Virus record (IMG/VR): IMGVR_UViG_3300046004_000392
Location: 1 to 63,229 of that record
DNA from: a virus
Length of the DNA: 63,229 nt
Strand: one strand, 5' to 3'
Shown piece after piece: positions 15,146 to 23,952 of the stretch. A model generated the notes under the pieces. That model was not told the DNA's origin. It did not search any database and saw only the letters and a program-made list of their open reading frames with translations. The stretch's first letter is position 1. Each line of letters begins with the position of its first letter. Position numbers and translations under genes: made by a program.

Positions 15146-15268
15146 ATGCAACTCTATAGTGTAGGTATGATATGCGGCTTTACTATAGGGATTCAATACG
15201 AACTCATTGATAGCCAAGACTACCTAATAATTAGTTTAGGTATCGTAGAAATAGTATTAATTAGGTAG
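15146..15268 (+). CDS. Small membrane-like protein, 40 aa
   Basis: Hydrophobic chain starting MQLYSVGMICGFTIGIQYE and ending with a second apolar stretch (LIISLGIVEIVLIR). AGGGG precedes the ATG and the frame fills the gap between two structural genes. It is probably a membrane peptide; its role is unknown. Confidence 0.6.
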   Translation: MQLYSVGMICGFTIGIQYELIDSQDYLIISLGIVEIVLIR

Positions 15269-15275
15269 GGGTTAT

Positions 15276-16223
15276 ATGGCTTTAAACACAGCAACGTCAG
15301 GTACATCCTCTTTTAATCTAGACATAAACAATCTAGTAGAAGAAGCGTTTGAGCGTTGTGGCTCAGAGTTACGTACGGGCTACGACTTAAGAACCGCACG
15401 CCGTAGCTTGAATTTGCTTACTATTGAGTGGGCTAACCGCGGCATTAACTTGTGGACTGTAGAGCAAGGCGAGATTCCTTTAGTACAAGGCCAGATATTG
15501 TATGCGCTACCTACCGAAACCATTGACTTACTAGATCAAGTGGTGCGTACAGGTACAGGGCAGAATCAAGTAGACATCAATATCACGCGTATTAGTGAGT
15601 CTACATACATTACAATACCTAACAAGAACGCACAAGGGCGTCCAATTCAAGTATGGATTAACCGCCAGACAGGTAACACTAACTCAACAACCTCTACGCT
15701 ATCTACTACAATAACCGCAGCATCTACATCGATTGCGCTAAGTGACGTGACAATGCTAGGCTCTACTGGGTTTATCAAGCTAGATAACGAGATCATCAGC
15801 TACAGCAATTTAGATAAGTCAACTACTTCATCTGCGGGTACATTGAGTAACCTAGGCCGGGGCCAACAAAACACATTAGCTGCAGCACACACTGCTGGTG
15901 CAGCTGTTACGGTAACAAACGTGCCTAACGTGAGCGTCTGGCCAGTTCCCGAACAAAGCAACTACTACACACTAGTGTACTACCGTCTACGCCGAATCCA
16001 AGATGCAGGTTCAAGCGGCACTAACACACAAGATATACCGTTTAGGTTCTTACCTGCGATGGTTGCAGGCTTAGCGTACCACTTAAGCATGAAGATACCA
16101 GAAGCGTTACCTAGGGTACCAATGCTAAAAGCAATGTACGAAGAAACGTACCAACAAGCCGCTGATGAAGACCGTGAGAAAGCAGCACTAAGACTAGCGC
16201 CTAGAATGCAGTTTATAAGGTAG
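15276..16223 (+). CDS. Head-completion / tail accessory protein (P22 gp4-like)
   Basis: Ring protein that joins the portal to the tail, 315 aa. The helical core is recognisable: VEEAFERCGSELRTGYDLRTARRSLNL at residues 13-38, ILYALPTETIDLLDQVV, and a late ALAYHLSMKIPEALPRVPMLK-type helix (residues about 265-285). A Ser/Thr-rich beta insertion (about 130-215, with TGFIKLDNEIISYSN) interrupts it and probably forms an extra domain. It is accompanied downstream by another connector at 17085. Confidence 0.75.
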   Translation: MALNTATSGTSSFNLDINNLVEEAFERCGSELRTGYDLRTARRSLNLLTIEWANRGINLWTVEQGEIPLVQGQILYALPTETIDLLDQVVRTGTGQNQVDINITRISESTYITIPNKNAQGRPIQVWINRQTGNTNSTTSTLSTTITAASTSIALSDVTMLGSTGFIKLDNEIISYSNLDKSTTSSAGTLSNLGRGQQNTLAAAHTAGAAVTVTNVPNVSVWPVPEQSNYYTLVYYRLRRIQDAGSSGTNTQDIPFRFLPAMVAGLAYHLSMKIPEALPRVPMLKAMYEETYQQAADEDREKAALRLAPRMQFIR

Positions 16224-16227
16224 TGTT

Positions 16228-16650
16228 ATGGCGAGTAAATACTCAAGTGGTAAGTTCGCAATTGCACAGTGCGACAGGTGTAATTTTAGGTATAAGTTAT
16301 CGCAACTAAAGCGGTTAGTCATTAAGACTAAGAACGTTGATATATTAGTGTGTCAGAATTGTTGGGAGCCAGATCAGCCCCAGTTACAACTAGGTATGTA
16401 TCCAGTTAATGACCCACAAGCAGTTAGAGACCCACGACCAGATACAAGCTATTTCCAATCAGGTCTAAATGGGTTACAATTAACGGAAACAACGAGCGTT
16501 AATCCAAACTCAACTGGGGTTCCGTTACAAGGTAGTAGGGTAATACAGTGGGGTTGGAATCCAGTAGGGTTACGTGATCCGTTTAACTTAGAAGTAAACA
16601 ACTTGGTAGCAGTTGCCTCAGTCGGTACTGTAACCGTAACGACGACATAG
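16228..16650 (+). CDS. Zinc-ribbon virion-associated protein
   Basis: A 140-aa protein with CDRC at residues 14-17 and CQNC near 41-44, forming a likely zinc ribbon. A Pro/Asp-rich stretch follows (DPQAVRDPRPDTSYFQ). The end, rich in Val and Thr, looks like a beta strand. Similar zinc-ribbon proteins occur between connector genes of podoviruses. Its role is unknown. Confidence 0.65.
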   Translation: MASKYSSGKFAIAQCDRCNFRYKLSQLKRLVIKTKNVDILVCQNCWEPDQPQLQLGMYPVNDPQAVRDPRPDTSYFQSGLNGLQLTETTSVNPNSTGVPLQGSRVIQWGWNPVGLRDPFNLEVNNLVAVASVGTVTVTTT

Positions 16651-16660
16651 GAGAAGTAAA

Positions 16661-16855
16661 ATGGCATTTAAAGCAGGCGCACAAGGTATCAACACCAAAG
16701 GTAAAACCAAAGGCAAACAATTAGGTATCGACGGCGCTAAATTGCCTGTTGATGGTGGTGTTTCTAAGGGTGGTAAAGCACGTTCAGTTAAATCAATCGA
16801 CATGAAGAAAATGGGTCGTAACTTAGCTCGTGCAGCTAATCAAAAAGGCGGATAA
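16661..16855 (+). CDS. Small basic protein, 64 aa
   Basis: Gly/Lys-rich, starting MAFKAGAQGINTKGKTKGK and ending RNLARAANQKGG. No domain is recognised. It has GGAGAAGTAAA before the ATG and ends two bases before the next gene. Probably a virion or DNA-binding accessory protein. Confidence 0.65.
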   Translation: MAFKAGAQGINTKGKTKGKQLGIDGAKLPVDGGVSKGGKARSVKSIDMKKMGRNLARAANQKGG

Positions 16856-16856
16856 T

Positions 16857-17075
16857 ATGGCAGAATATAATCAACCAAAAGTAGTACCCAATGCGGATAT
16901 CAGTTACCAAACTGACCCAAACAACATAAGTGCAGACAAATCTAATGGCTGTATTCCAGCTCGTCGCGTAAGCGGTGGTAATCCTGCGCGTAATGAAGTT
17001 AAAACAGCTGGCATGAAGCAACGTGGTAGTGGTGCTGCTACAAAAGGTTTCACTTCACGCGGTCCGATGGCATAA
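16857..17075 (+). CDS. Small basic protein, 72 aa
   Basis: Starts MAEYNQPKVVPNADISYQTD and ends GAATKGFTSRGPMA, a Gly/Ser/Arg tail reminiscent of the RGKTRG tails upstream. The start at 16857 is chosen because it follows the previous stop by one base and AAGGCGG lies upstream; an in-frame ATG at 16830 is inside the previous gene. Its function is unknown. Confidence 0.6.
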   Translation: MAEYNQPKVVPNADISYQTDPNNISADKSNGCIPARRVSGGNPARNEVKTAGMKQRGSGAATKGFTSRGPMA

Positions 17076-17084
17076 GGTAGGTCA

Positions 17085-17720
17085 ATGAACTACACCCAAT
17101 TAGTTGCAGCTATTGAAAGTTACACCGAGAATCAGTTTGAAACGGCTGATATAAACACGTTTATACAAGAAGCAGAACAACGTGTATATAACTCAGTACA
17201 ATTGCCAGCTTTGCGTAAGAACGTGACTGGTAATCTAACTAGCGGTAACAAGTATTTAGCTTGCCCTTCTGATTGGTTAGCAACGTTTTCACTAGCTTTA
17301 ATTAATGGCAACAACGAGTTTTCATACTTACTGGATAAAGATGTTAACTTTATTCGAGCATCGTATCCTGATACTGATGCCGCGTTCTACGGAACCCCAG
17401 AGTATTATGCACAGTTTGATCAGAACACGTTTATATTAGGACCAACACCAGACGCAGGCTACAGTATGGAGTTGCACTACTTCTATTACCCACAGTCAAT
17501 CGTTACTGCAGGTACTAGTTGGTTAGGTGATAACTTTGATTCTGTACTGCTATATGGCGCATTATTAGAAGCTTACACTTACATGAAGGGTGAAGCTGAT
17601 GTTATGGCAGCGTATCAAAAGCGTTACGATGAGGCTATGGTCTTGTTGAAACAATTAGGTGATGGTAAAAATAGGCGCGATGCATATCGCAACGGGCAAG
17701 TAAGATACCCAGTAATGTAA
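17085..17720 (+). CDS. Tail adaptor protein (T7 gp11-like)
   Basis: Connector ring below the portal, 211 aa. The pattern is typical of the tail-tubular A / adaptor family: MNYTQLVAAIESYTEN, FIQEAEQRVYNSVQLPALRK (helix), YLACPSDWLATFSL, FIRASYPDTDA, YYAQFDQNTFILGPTPDAGYSMELHY and a helical end. Length is normal. It would bridge the gp4-like ring and the nozzle protein encoded at 28208. Confidence 0.8.
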   Translation: MNYTQLVAAIESYTENQFETADINTFIQEAEQRVYNSVQLPALRKNVTGNLTSGNKYLACPSDWLATFSLALINGNNEFSYLLDKDVNFIRASYPDTDAAFYGTPEYYAQFDQNTFILGPTPDAGYSMELHYFYYPQSIVTAGTSWLGDNFDSVLLYGALLEAYTYMKGEADVMAAYQKRYDEAMVLLKQLGDGKNRRDAYRNGQVRYPVM

Positions 17721-17735
17721 TTTAGGAGAAACAAA

Positions 17736-18179
17736 ATGGCAATTTCACAAGCAATGTGCACGAGCTTTAAAGTTCAATTATTGAGCGGTGCACAAAATTT
17801 TAATACAGGTACAACAAAGGTTTATAAAATCGCGTTGTATACTTCAGCAGCATCATTAGGTGCAGGTACAGAAGATTATAGCAATAACACTGGCGACGAG
17901 GTACCTAACGGTGGCGGATACACTACTGGTGGTAATACACTTACAGTGTCACAAATTCCTACGGATGGCGGTTCCGGTACTACAGCGTTTATTGACTTTG
18001 CGGATACTACTTGGTCAGCAGCGACAATCACTGCTCGTGGGGCGTTGATTTATAACAGTACTGATGATACTTCAGTTGCGGTGTTAGACTTCGGTTCAGA
18101 TAAAACATCTACCGCTGGTGACTTTACAATCATATTCCCAACAGCAGACGCAACAGACGCAATTATCCGTATAGCCTAG
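17736..18179 (+). CDS. Hypothetical tail protein, 147 aa
   Basis: Beta-rich protein starting MAISQAMCTSFKVQLLSGA. The segment YKIALYTSAASLGAGTEDYS and the ATITARGALIYNSTDDTSVAVLDFG stretch recur in phage proteins next to tail fibres. It is probably a tail or fibre-base protein; not assigned further. Confidence 0.65.
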   Translation: MAISQAMCTSFKVQLLSGAQNFNTGTTKVYKIALYTSAASLGAGTEDYSNNTGDEVPNGGGYTTGGNTLTVSQIPTDGGSGTTAFIDFADTTWSAATITARGALIYNSTDDTSVAVLDFGSDKTSTAGDFTIIFPTADATDAIIRIA

Positions 18180-18193
18180 AATAGGAGTCTCAA

Positions 18194-21100
18194 ATGGCTC
18201 TAGTTCTTAAAGACCGGGTTAAGGAAACCTCAGTATCGACTGGTACTGGGGCGTTTGCACTTGCTGGTGCAGTAGGTCCATATCAAGCGTTTAGTATTAT
18301 TGGTAATGGCAATACAACCTACTACTGTATAGCAGGGCAAACCACTAATGAGTGGGAAGTGGGCATTGGTACATACAACTCTGGTACTGATTCCATATCT
18401 CGCGACACTATACTTGCCTCGTCTAACAGTAATACTATTGTTACATTCTCTGCTGGTACTAAAGACGTATTCATAACCTACCCGTCAGAACAAGCAGTCT
18501 ATCAAGAGATAGATGGTAGTCTTAAACTTATTGCGGGGGTTATTGAGGTTTCTTTAGATGGAACTAATGGTACTACACTAAATAATACCGCCTTCCAAGC
18601 ATTTACTACTACTAATGATTTCTTCCAAAACAATATCCAAAACCTAGATAATGGCTCAGATGCTTCAGCAGATTATGTAGCTACTAATGATGTTGGTGAC
18701 GATGCTAAGAACTATGTAGACTTAGGTATTAATAGTAGTGGGTTTACTTCAGTTTCATTTCCAATATATACCGCAAACTCAGCGTACCTATATAATCAAG
18801 GGGATGGGGTTACTCATGGGGACTTATTTGTAGGTACTGGAGACATTGGGGATGTAGTTATCCATGCCGGTGGTTTTACTACTGGGGATGTAGTAGCAAC
18901 TATTAAATCAGATACTAAGAACCTACTAATCGGTACAACTACTGACACAGGCGAGAAAGTGCAGATTGCTGGCAGTGCTATCATTACAGGTGCGGCTGAG
19001 TTTGGGGATACTGTTTTACTTTCTACTAACCCGACAACAGCCTTACAAGCCGCCACAAAACAATACGTAGATAACCAGGTCACTGCAGGTCTTCACATCC
19101 ACGCCCCTGTACGCGTTGAGACAACAGGTAATCTGACTGCTACATATGTGCAGGGTGGTACAACATTTAACATTACAGACATTACTTCGACTACTACGGT
19201 TACGACTTCTGTAAACCACGGTCTAGTAGTAAACGACCAAATCTGGCTAACTACCACAGCAGGTAACGGGTTATCTATCAACACTGCTTATTTTGTATTC
19301 TCAACCCCTGCATTAAATCAGTTGACACTATCGTTAACATTTGATGGTACACAGATTACAGGACTAACTAATGCCGCTGGTCTAACCTATGCTACAAGAG
19401 CAAATTCTGGTGTTGGTGCTACATTAACAAACGCAGGTACACAAGTTGCACTAACCGTTGATGGTATTGCATTAAGTGTGACCAACCGAGTAATGGTTCG
19501 TCTGCAAACAAACGGCGAAGAAAATGGTGTATACGTAGTAACTACGGTAGGTAGCGGCTCTACTAACTGGGTATTGACTCGTTCTGCCGATGCAGATAGG
19601 GTAATTCCTGGCGACCCAGATGGTTTAGGTACAGGCGACTACTTCTTTACACAAGAAGGTGCAATCAACGCTGGTGACTCACACGTACTGACCACCGAAC
19701 CCAACACAATGATTATTGGCTACACGACGTTAACATACACACAGTTCAGTGGCGCCGTAGCCTACACGGGCGGTACAAACATTGACATTACAGGTCAAAT
19801 AATAGCTCTTACCGGTACAGTTGCGGCTACTAATGGTGGTACAGGCACAAGCACTGTTACTACAGGCGACTTGCTTTACGGCTCTGCGACAAACACTTGG
19901 TCAAAACTACCGGTAGGCTCTGCGTATAGGACATTAAGTGTAAACGCTGCTGGCACACAAGTAGAGTGGAATGCCGTTGCACTTAACCAATCTAGTGCAG
20001 TATCTGGTACTTTAGGGGCAACGAATGGCGGTACTGGGACAAATAACTACGCTATTGGGGATACTTTATACTCTTCGGCTACAAATACACTAAGTAAATT
20101 AGCTGGTAATACTACAACTACTAAACAATACCTATCTCAAACGGGTACAGGCGCAGTGTCACAGGCTCCAAGCTGGGCTACTATTTCAGCGGCAGACATC
20201 GGTGCAGGTACACTCCCTGCAACTCGTGGTGGTACAGACAACAGCTCTTATGCAGTGGGCGACTTGCTCTATGCGGATACTACAACTTCACTAGCTAGAT
20301 TGGCTGACGTTGCTACGGGCAACGCCTTAATATCTGGGGGTCTATCTACCGCGCCGGCTTGGGGTAAAATTGGGCTAACTACGCATGTATCTGGTACGTT
20401 AGGGATTGCTAATGGTGGTACAAACTCAACAGCTACTGCTACCGCTGGAGGTATAAATTATGGTACAGGTACAGCGCATGCATTTACTGCCGCTGGAACA
20501 GCTGGACAAATACTAACTTCTGCAGGAGCTTCGCCACCTACTTGGCAAAACAATACACCAGCCTTTCCTTCTGGAACTAGGATGTCATTCCAGCAAACAA
20601 CAGCGCCAACCGGTTGGACTAAAGATACAACAGCTGCAATAGATAACAGTGCGTTGAGGTTTGTTACTGGAGCAGCTAGTTCCGGTGGTTCAGTAGCGTT
20701 TACTACAGCGTTTGCAAGTCAAGCCGTTACAGGTAGCGTAGCGGCAACGGCGGCGGCAACAGCAACTAACCAAGCAACAACCGCAGGCGGTTCTGTTGGG
20801 GCAACGGCGGCGGCAACAGCAACTAACCAAGCAACAACCGCAGGTGGAACAGTAGGCGTAACAGTAAGTGCAGGCACTTTAGCGGTTGGTGCAGGAACAT
20901 TTGCTGTTAGTGCAACCACACTAGCAACAACACAAATCCCTAGCCATACGCACTCGTACACTGCTCCACTTAACCAATCACTTTCTGGACGTATTTCTCT
21001 TAACGATAGGTACCCAGTTCAAACATCAACTACAGGTGCAACAGGTGGCGGCGGTTCACATACGCATAGTTTATCAGGCGCACCAAGTTTAAGTGGTTCA

Positions 21101-21301
21101 CCAAGCGTAACAGGCACATCCTTTACAGGCACAAGCCATAACCACACGCAAGACGCGCACAGCCACACTTCAGGCGCATTTACAGGAACAAGCCACAACC
21201 ATACGCAAGATGCCCACAGCCATACTTCAGGGGCATTTACAGGAACGGCGATTAATTTAGGGGTTAAATACTACGACTTTATAATAGCGAGCAAAGACTA
21301 A
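18194..21301 (+). CDS. Tail fibre with collar-type C-terminal domain
   Basis: Receptor-binding fibre, 1035 aa. The N-terminal 100 residues (VLKDRVKETSVSTGTGAF, WEVGIGTYNSGTDSISRDTI) are a virion-attachment domain common in environmental phages. A long shaft of ATNGGTGT-type beta repeats follows (ANGGTNSTA, ATRGGTDNSSYAVGDLLY). The end carries a tail-collar-like domain (PSGTRMSFQQTTAPTGWTKD), two tandem Ala/Thr repeats and His-rich SHNHTQDAHSHTSG repeats that may bind metal in a trimer. It is one of two fibres in this genome. Confidence 0.85.
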   Translation: MALVLKDRVKETSVSTGTGAFALAGAVGPYQAFSIIGNGNTTYYCIAGQTTNEWEVGIGTYNSGTDSISRDTILASSNSNTIVTFSAGTKDVFITYPSEQAVYQEIDGSLKLIAGVIEVSLDGTNGTTLNNTAFQAFTTTNDFFQNNIQNLDNGSDASADYVATNDVGDDAKNYVDLGINSSGFTSVSFPIYTANSAYLYNQGDGVTHGDLFVGTGDIGDVVIHAGGFTTGDVVATIKSDTKNLLIGTTTDTGEKVQIAGSAIITGAAEFGDTVLLSTNPTTALQAATKQYVDNQVTAGLHIHAPVRVETTGNLTATYVQGGTTFNITDITSTTTVTTSVNHGLVVNDQIWLTTTAGNGLSINTAYFVFSTPALNQLTLSLTFDGTQITGLTNAAGLTYATRANSGVGATLTNAGTQVALTVDGIALSVTNRVMVRLQTNGEENGVYVVTTVGSGSTNWVLTRSADADRVIPGDPDGLGTGDYFFTQEGAINAGDSHVLTTEPNTMIIGYTTLTYTQFSGAVAYTGGTNIDITGQIIALTGTVAATNGGTGTSTVTTGDLLYGSATNTWSKLPVGSAYRTLSVNAAGTQVEWNAVALNQSSAVSGTLGATNGGTGTNNYAIGDTLYSSATNTLSKLAGNTTTTKQYLSQTGTGAVSQAPSWATISAADIGAGTLPATRGGTDNSSYAVGDLLYADTTTSLARLADVATGNALISGGLSTAPAWGKIGLTTHVSGTLGIANGGTNSTATATAGGINYGTGTAHAFTAAGTAGQILTSAGASPPTWQNNTPAFPSGTRMSFQQTTAPTGWTKDTTAAIDNSALRFVTGAASSGGSVAFTTAFASQAVTGSVAATAAATATNQATTAGGSVGATAAATATNQATTAGGTVGVTVSAGTLAVGAGTFAVSATTLATTQIPSHTHSYTAPLNQSLSGRISLNDRYPVQTSTTGATGGGGSHTHSLSGAPSLSGSPSVTGTSFTGTSHNHTQDAHSHTSGAFTGTSHNHTQDAHSHTSGAFTGTAINLGVKYYDFIIASKD
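20744..20844 (+). repeat. 44-bp tandem repeat inside the tail fibre gene
   Basis: Bases 20744-20787 recur exactly at 20801-20844 (57-bp period), encoding an Ala/Thr-rich repeat. It is in frame and could expand or contract the fibre tip. Confidence 0.85.
21127..21246 (+). repeat. 60-bp His-rich tandem repeat inside the tail fibre gene
   Basis: Two adjacent 60-base units encode nearly identical 20-residue segments containing HNHTQDAHSHTSG. Silent differences between copies show that the protein repeat is older than a recent duplication. Confidence 0.8.
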
Positions 21302-21615
21302 TGGCAAAAGATGCAAAAATTATATGTCCAATGATGGGCGGAAAGCCTTGTGTAGAAGATGGGTCTATAGTCGACGGGGAGTTAGTAGCCTGTCGTTTTT
21401 GGGTTTCAGTTCAAGGAATGAATCCACAAACAGGCGAAATTACAAATAACAATGATTGTTCTTTTGCTTGGATTCCTATTTTAATGATTGAAAATAGTAA
21501 AGTTAATCGTGAAACGGGTGCGGCAGTTGAATCATTTAGAAATGAAATGGTTAAAAACAATGAAATAAATACTCAAGTTTTAATTTCAACGGCAAATAAA
21601 AATTTAATAGAATGA
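21301..21615 (+). CDS. Small Cys-containing protein, 104 aa
   Basis: Not recognised by function. It contains CPMMGGKPC near the start, CRFWVSVQG and a third Cys (NNDCSFAWIP), an arrangement suggesting a metal site. The composition is more AT-rich than the fibre gene. It overlaps the fibre stop by one base and the oxygenase start by four, so the three genes are translated together. Confidence 0.65.
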   Translation: MAKDAKIICPMMGGKPCVEDGSIVDGELVACRFWVSVQGMNPQTGEITNNNDCSFAWIPILMIENSKVNRETGAAVESFRNEMVKNNEINTQVLISTANKNLIE

Positions 21616-22145
21616 TATACGAATATCAAAATTATATTGACGATGAAACTATTGAATATATTAAACAACAAGTTTATCCAACAATTGATTACACAAAAAA
21701 GAAAGCATATAACCGAGAAGGGCAAACAGTTCCAATTAATGACAATGGAGAGCATCCGGAACTAGATTTAAAACTACTGGGTATATTTTCGAAAATACAA
21801 AACGAAATTGTGCAGGATTTATTTAATCCACAGTTTGAGTCAGGGGATAGCGGATACGAATTTCATAGATATAATCCCAATGAAGTTTGTGACAAGCATG
21901 CAGACGGGGAAGTAATATGCGGGTTATTAAGGTATGCCACTGTAATACTATTTTTAAATACCGTTAATGAGGGTGGGGAGTTAGTGTTTGATAGGCAGAA
22001 TAAAAAAATAAAACCAGAAAAAGGAAAGTTAGTCCTGTTTCCTCCGTACGGTATGTATGAACATTATACGTTACCTTCTCCTGAACCCAGGGAAATAGTA
22101 ATGACCTGGTTTGTTTATAACAATATAAATGTAATTCAAAGATAA
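21612..22145 (+). CDS. 2-oxoglutarate/Fe(II)-dependent oxygenase (prolyl 4-hydroxylase-like)
   Basis: Hydroxylase of the 2OG-Fe(II) superfamily, 177 aa. The iron ligands are His96 and Asp98 (in KHADGE) and His151 (YEHYT). Arg160 (PREIVMTWF) is placed to bind 2-oxoglutarate. The double-stranded helix core is seen as YATVILFLNTV, GGELVF and GKLVLFPP. Phages often carry such enzymes next to structural genes, and the substrate is unknown; modification of a fibre protein or host target is possible. Its AT-rich sequence suggests separate acquisition. Confidence 0.85.
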   Translation: MIYEYQNYIDDETIEYIKQQVYPTIDYTKKKAYNREGQTVPINDNGEHPELDLKLLGIFSKIQNEIVQDLFNPQFESGDSGYEFHRYNPNEVCDKHADGEVICGLLRYATVILFLNTVNEGGELVFDRQNKKIKPEKGKLVLFPPYGMYEHYTLPSPEPREIVMTWFVYNNINVIQR

Positions 22146-22154
22146 GAGACAAAT

Positions 22155-22625
22155 ATGAAGTTGACTATTATAGTAGAAGATGGCGCAGTTTATAAAGATG
22201 GAATAAACTTTCTAGAATTAGTTTGGGAAGGGACGCCGCTTGACGTTCACGCATTGCAATGGCTAGACACAGCGGGTTGGATTGAATATAAAGCTAATGT
22301 TTCCAACGCCCCTATTACAGAACTTCCTGAATGGGCAAACAACGCTTTAGCTGCGTGGCAAGCTGCATATGACGCAGCTGTAAACCCACCACCTCCAGCT
22401 CCACCTAGTGCAGAAGCTAATCAAGCAACCGCTGCAAGTTTGTTACAACAGACAGACTGGACAACTATTGCTGATGTAGGTAATCCTCAAATGTCAAACC
22501 CTTACCTTGCAAACCAAGCTGAATTTATTACGTACCGTAATGCTGTTCGCCAATATGCAGTTTATCCAGTAGAGGGCGATATTGTATGGCCTGTTGTCCC
22601 GACTGAAAACTGGATAAAAGTTTAA
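22155..22625 (+). CDS. Tail fibre assembly-like protein
   Basis: A 156-aa protein with an N-terminal globular part (VWEGTPLDVHALQWLD), a Pro-rich hinge (NPPPPAPPSAEA) and a C-terminal part (LLQQTDWTTIADVGNP, FITYRNAVRQYAV, VEGDIVWPVVP) that matches the C-terminal region of many phage tail fibre assembly or fibre-associated proteins. It lies directly among fibre genes. Confidence 0.65.
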   Translation: MKLTIIVEDGAVYKDGINFLELVWEGTPLDVHALQWLDTAGWIEYKANVSNAPITELPEWANNALAAWQAAYDAAVNPPPPAPPSAEANQATAASLLQQTDWTTIADVGNPQMSNPYLANQAEFITYRNAVRQYAVYPVEGDIVWPVVPTENWIKV

Positions 22626-22634
22626 GGGTAAGTA

Positions 22635-23798
22635 ATGTTTGGGTTTACCCCTTTTGCTGCCGCGCCTTTTGCTGACTTAGGAAGTTCAGTTCAGGACAAT
22701 ATAATTGTCTTCCCGTTAGGGGTTGAGGGTGTAGGGCAGGTAGGGGACGCTAGTGTTGAAGCTATTGCGAATGTTCCGGTAACTGCGGTAACTGCACAAG
22801 CTCTTTTAAACAGCATACTAGTCAATGCTACAGCTAATACCAACGTAACAGGGGTAGAAGCACAAGCTTTACTAAATAGTGTAACAACAAGTGCAGCTGC
22901 AAATGCTCCGGTAACAGGACTTGAAGCAACAGGGTATGTAGGCAGTGTAACTACAGCATCCGGGGCAAATGCATATCCTACTGGAGTATTCGCTACTGGT
23001 GAAGTTGGGGACGTAACGACATACGCCGCGGCTAATGCATACCCAGCAGGGGTTTTTGCTACGGGTGAGACAGGATTTGTTACATTCTCACTAGGGGCTA
23101 CGGTATTCCCTAACGGCGTCTATGGTACAGGTTATGTAAACAGTGTAGTAGTTAACGCGACTGGTAACATATATGTTACTGGGGTACAAGGCACTTGTAA
23201 TGTAAATAGTGTAACTGTAACGGCCGATGCTAATATATACCCAACCGGATTGCAGGCAACGGGTGAAGTAGGCGATGTAACCTTCTCGTTAGGAGCTACA
23301 GTATTTCCTACGGGTGTTTACGGTACGGGTTTTGTTGGCAATGTTACAGTTAATGCGGATAGTAATGTATTTGCTTCAGGTGTTCAAGGCACTACATTCC
23401 TAGGTTCTGTTTCGATAGCAGGTAAAGCTAACATCTACCCAACAGGTGTATATGGTACAGGACAATTAGGCACTGCGACTGTATATACGCAGACTAAAGT
23501 ATTTGCTACAGGGGTATTAGGTACTACGTTCTTAGGGACAGTATCAGTAACAGGTAAAGCTGCTATATACCCACTAGGTGTTGAAGGTATAGGGCGAGTA
23601 GGATTTGCGTTAGTTTGGGGACAAATTGATGATTCACAAACGCCAAATTGGGGTATAATCGACGACAGTCAGAGCAGCATTTGGACAGCAATTAACGACT
23701 CACAATCAGTAACGTGGGTAGCAATAGACGATAGTCAAAGTAGTAATTGGACTAATATTAACGACGCACAAACACCAAACTGGACAGGGATACCATAA
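22635..23798 (+). CDS. Tandem-repeat virion protein, 387 aa
   Basis: After a short start (MFGFTPFAAAPFADLGSS) the chain consists of about a dozen repeats of roughly 20-24 residues of the form AN-x-YPTGV-x-ATG-x-VG-x-VT, suggesting a beta-solenoid or beta-fibre. The final 60 residues are a different repeat: DDSQSSNW / NDSQSVTW, five copies with regularly spaced Trp. It is likely a tail or spike component. The stop overlaps the next ATG. Confidence 0.75.
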   Translation: MFGFTPFAAAPFADLGSSVQDNIIVFPLGVEGVGQVGDASVEAIANVPVTAVTAQALLNSILVNATANTNVTGVEAQALLNSVTTSAAANAPVTGLEATGYVGSVTTASGANAYPTGVFATGEVGDVTTYAAANAYPAGVFATGETGFVTFSLGATVFPNGVYGTGYVNSVVVNATGNIYVTGVQGTCNVNSVTVTADANIYPTGLQATGEVGDVTFSLGATVFPTGVYGTGFVGNVTVNADSNVFASGVQGTTFLGSVSIAGKANIYPTGVYGTGQLGTATVYTQTKVFATGVLGTTFLGTVSVTGKAAIYPLGVEGIGRVGFALVWGQIDDSQTPNWGIIDDSQSSIWTAINDSQSVTWVAIDDSQSSNWTNINDAQTPNWTGIP

Positions 23799-23941
23799 TG
23801 ACAGACACTATACCTAAGCAAGAAGATGCAGTAAAATGTGATAGCAAAGAAACACAAGCAAACGAGGCTTCCCAAAAAGAAACGCAAAGCGTTTCAGTGA
23901 TGGTTACGGGTTTTTCCTTATTTGCCACTACATTAAAATAG
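23798..23941 (+). CDS. Small hypothetical protein, 47 aa
   Basis: Polar, acidic front (MTDTIPKQEDAVKCDSKETQ) and a more hydrophobic end (VMVTGFSLFATTLK). The ATG overlaps the preceding stop (TAATG). It fits the gap between two tail genes. The function is unknown. Confidence 0.55.
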   Translation: MTDTIPKQEDAVKCDSKETQANEASQKETQSVSVMVTGFSLFATTLK

Positions 23942-23952
23942 AGGATTAAATT

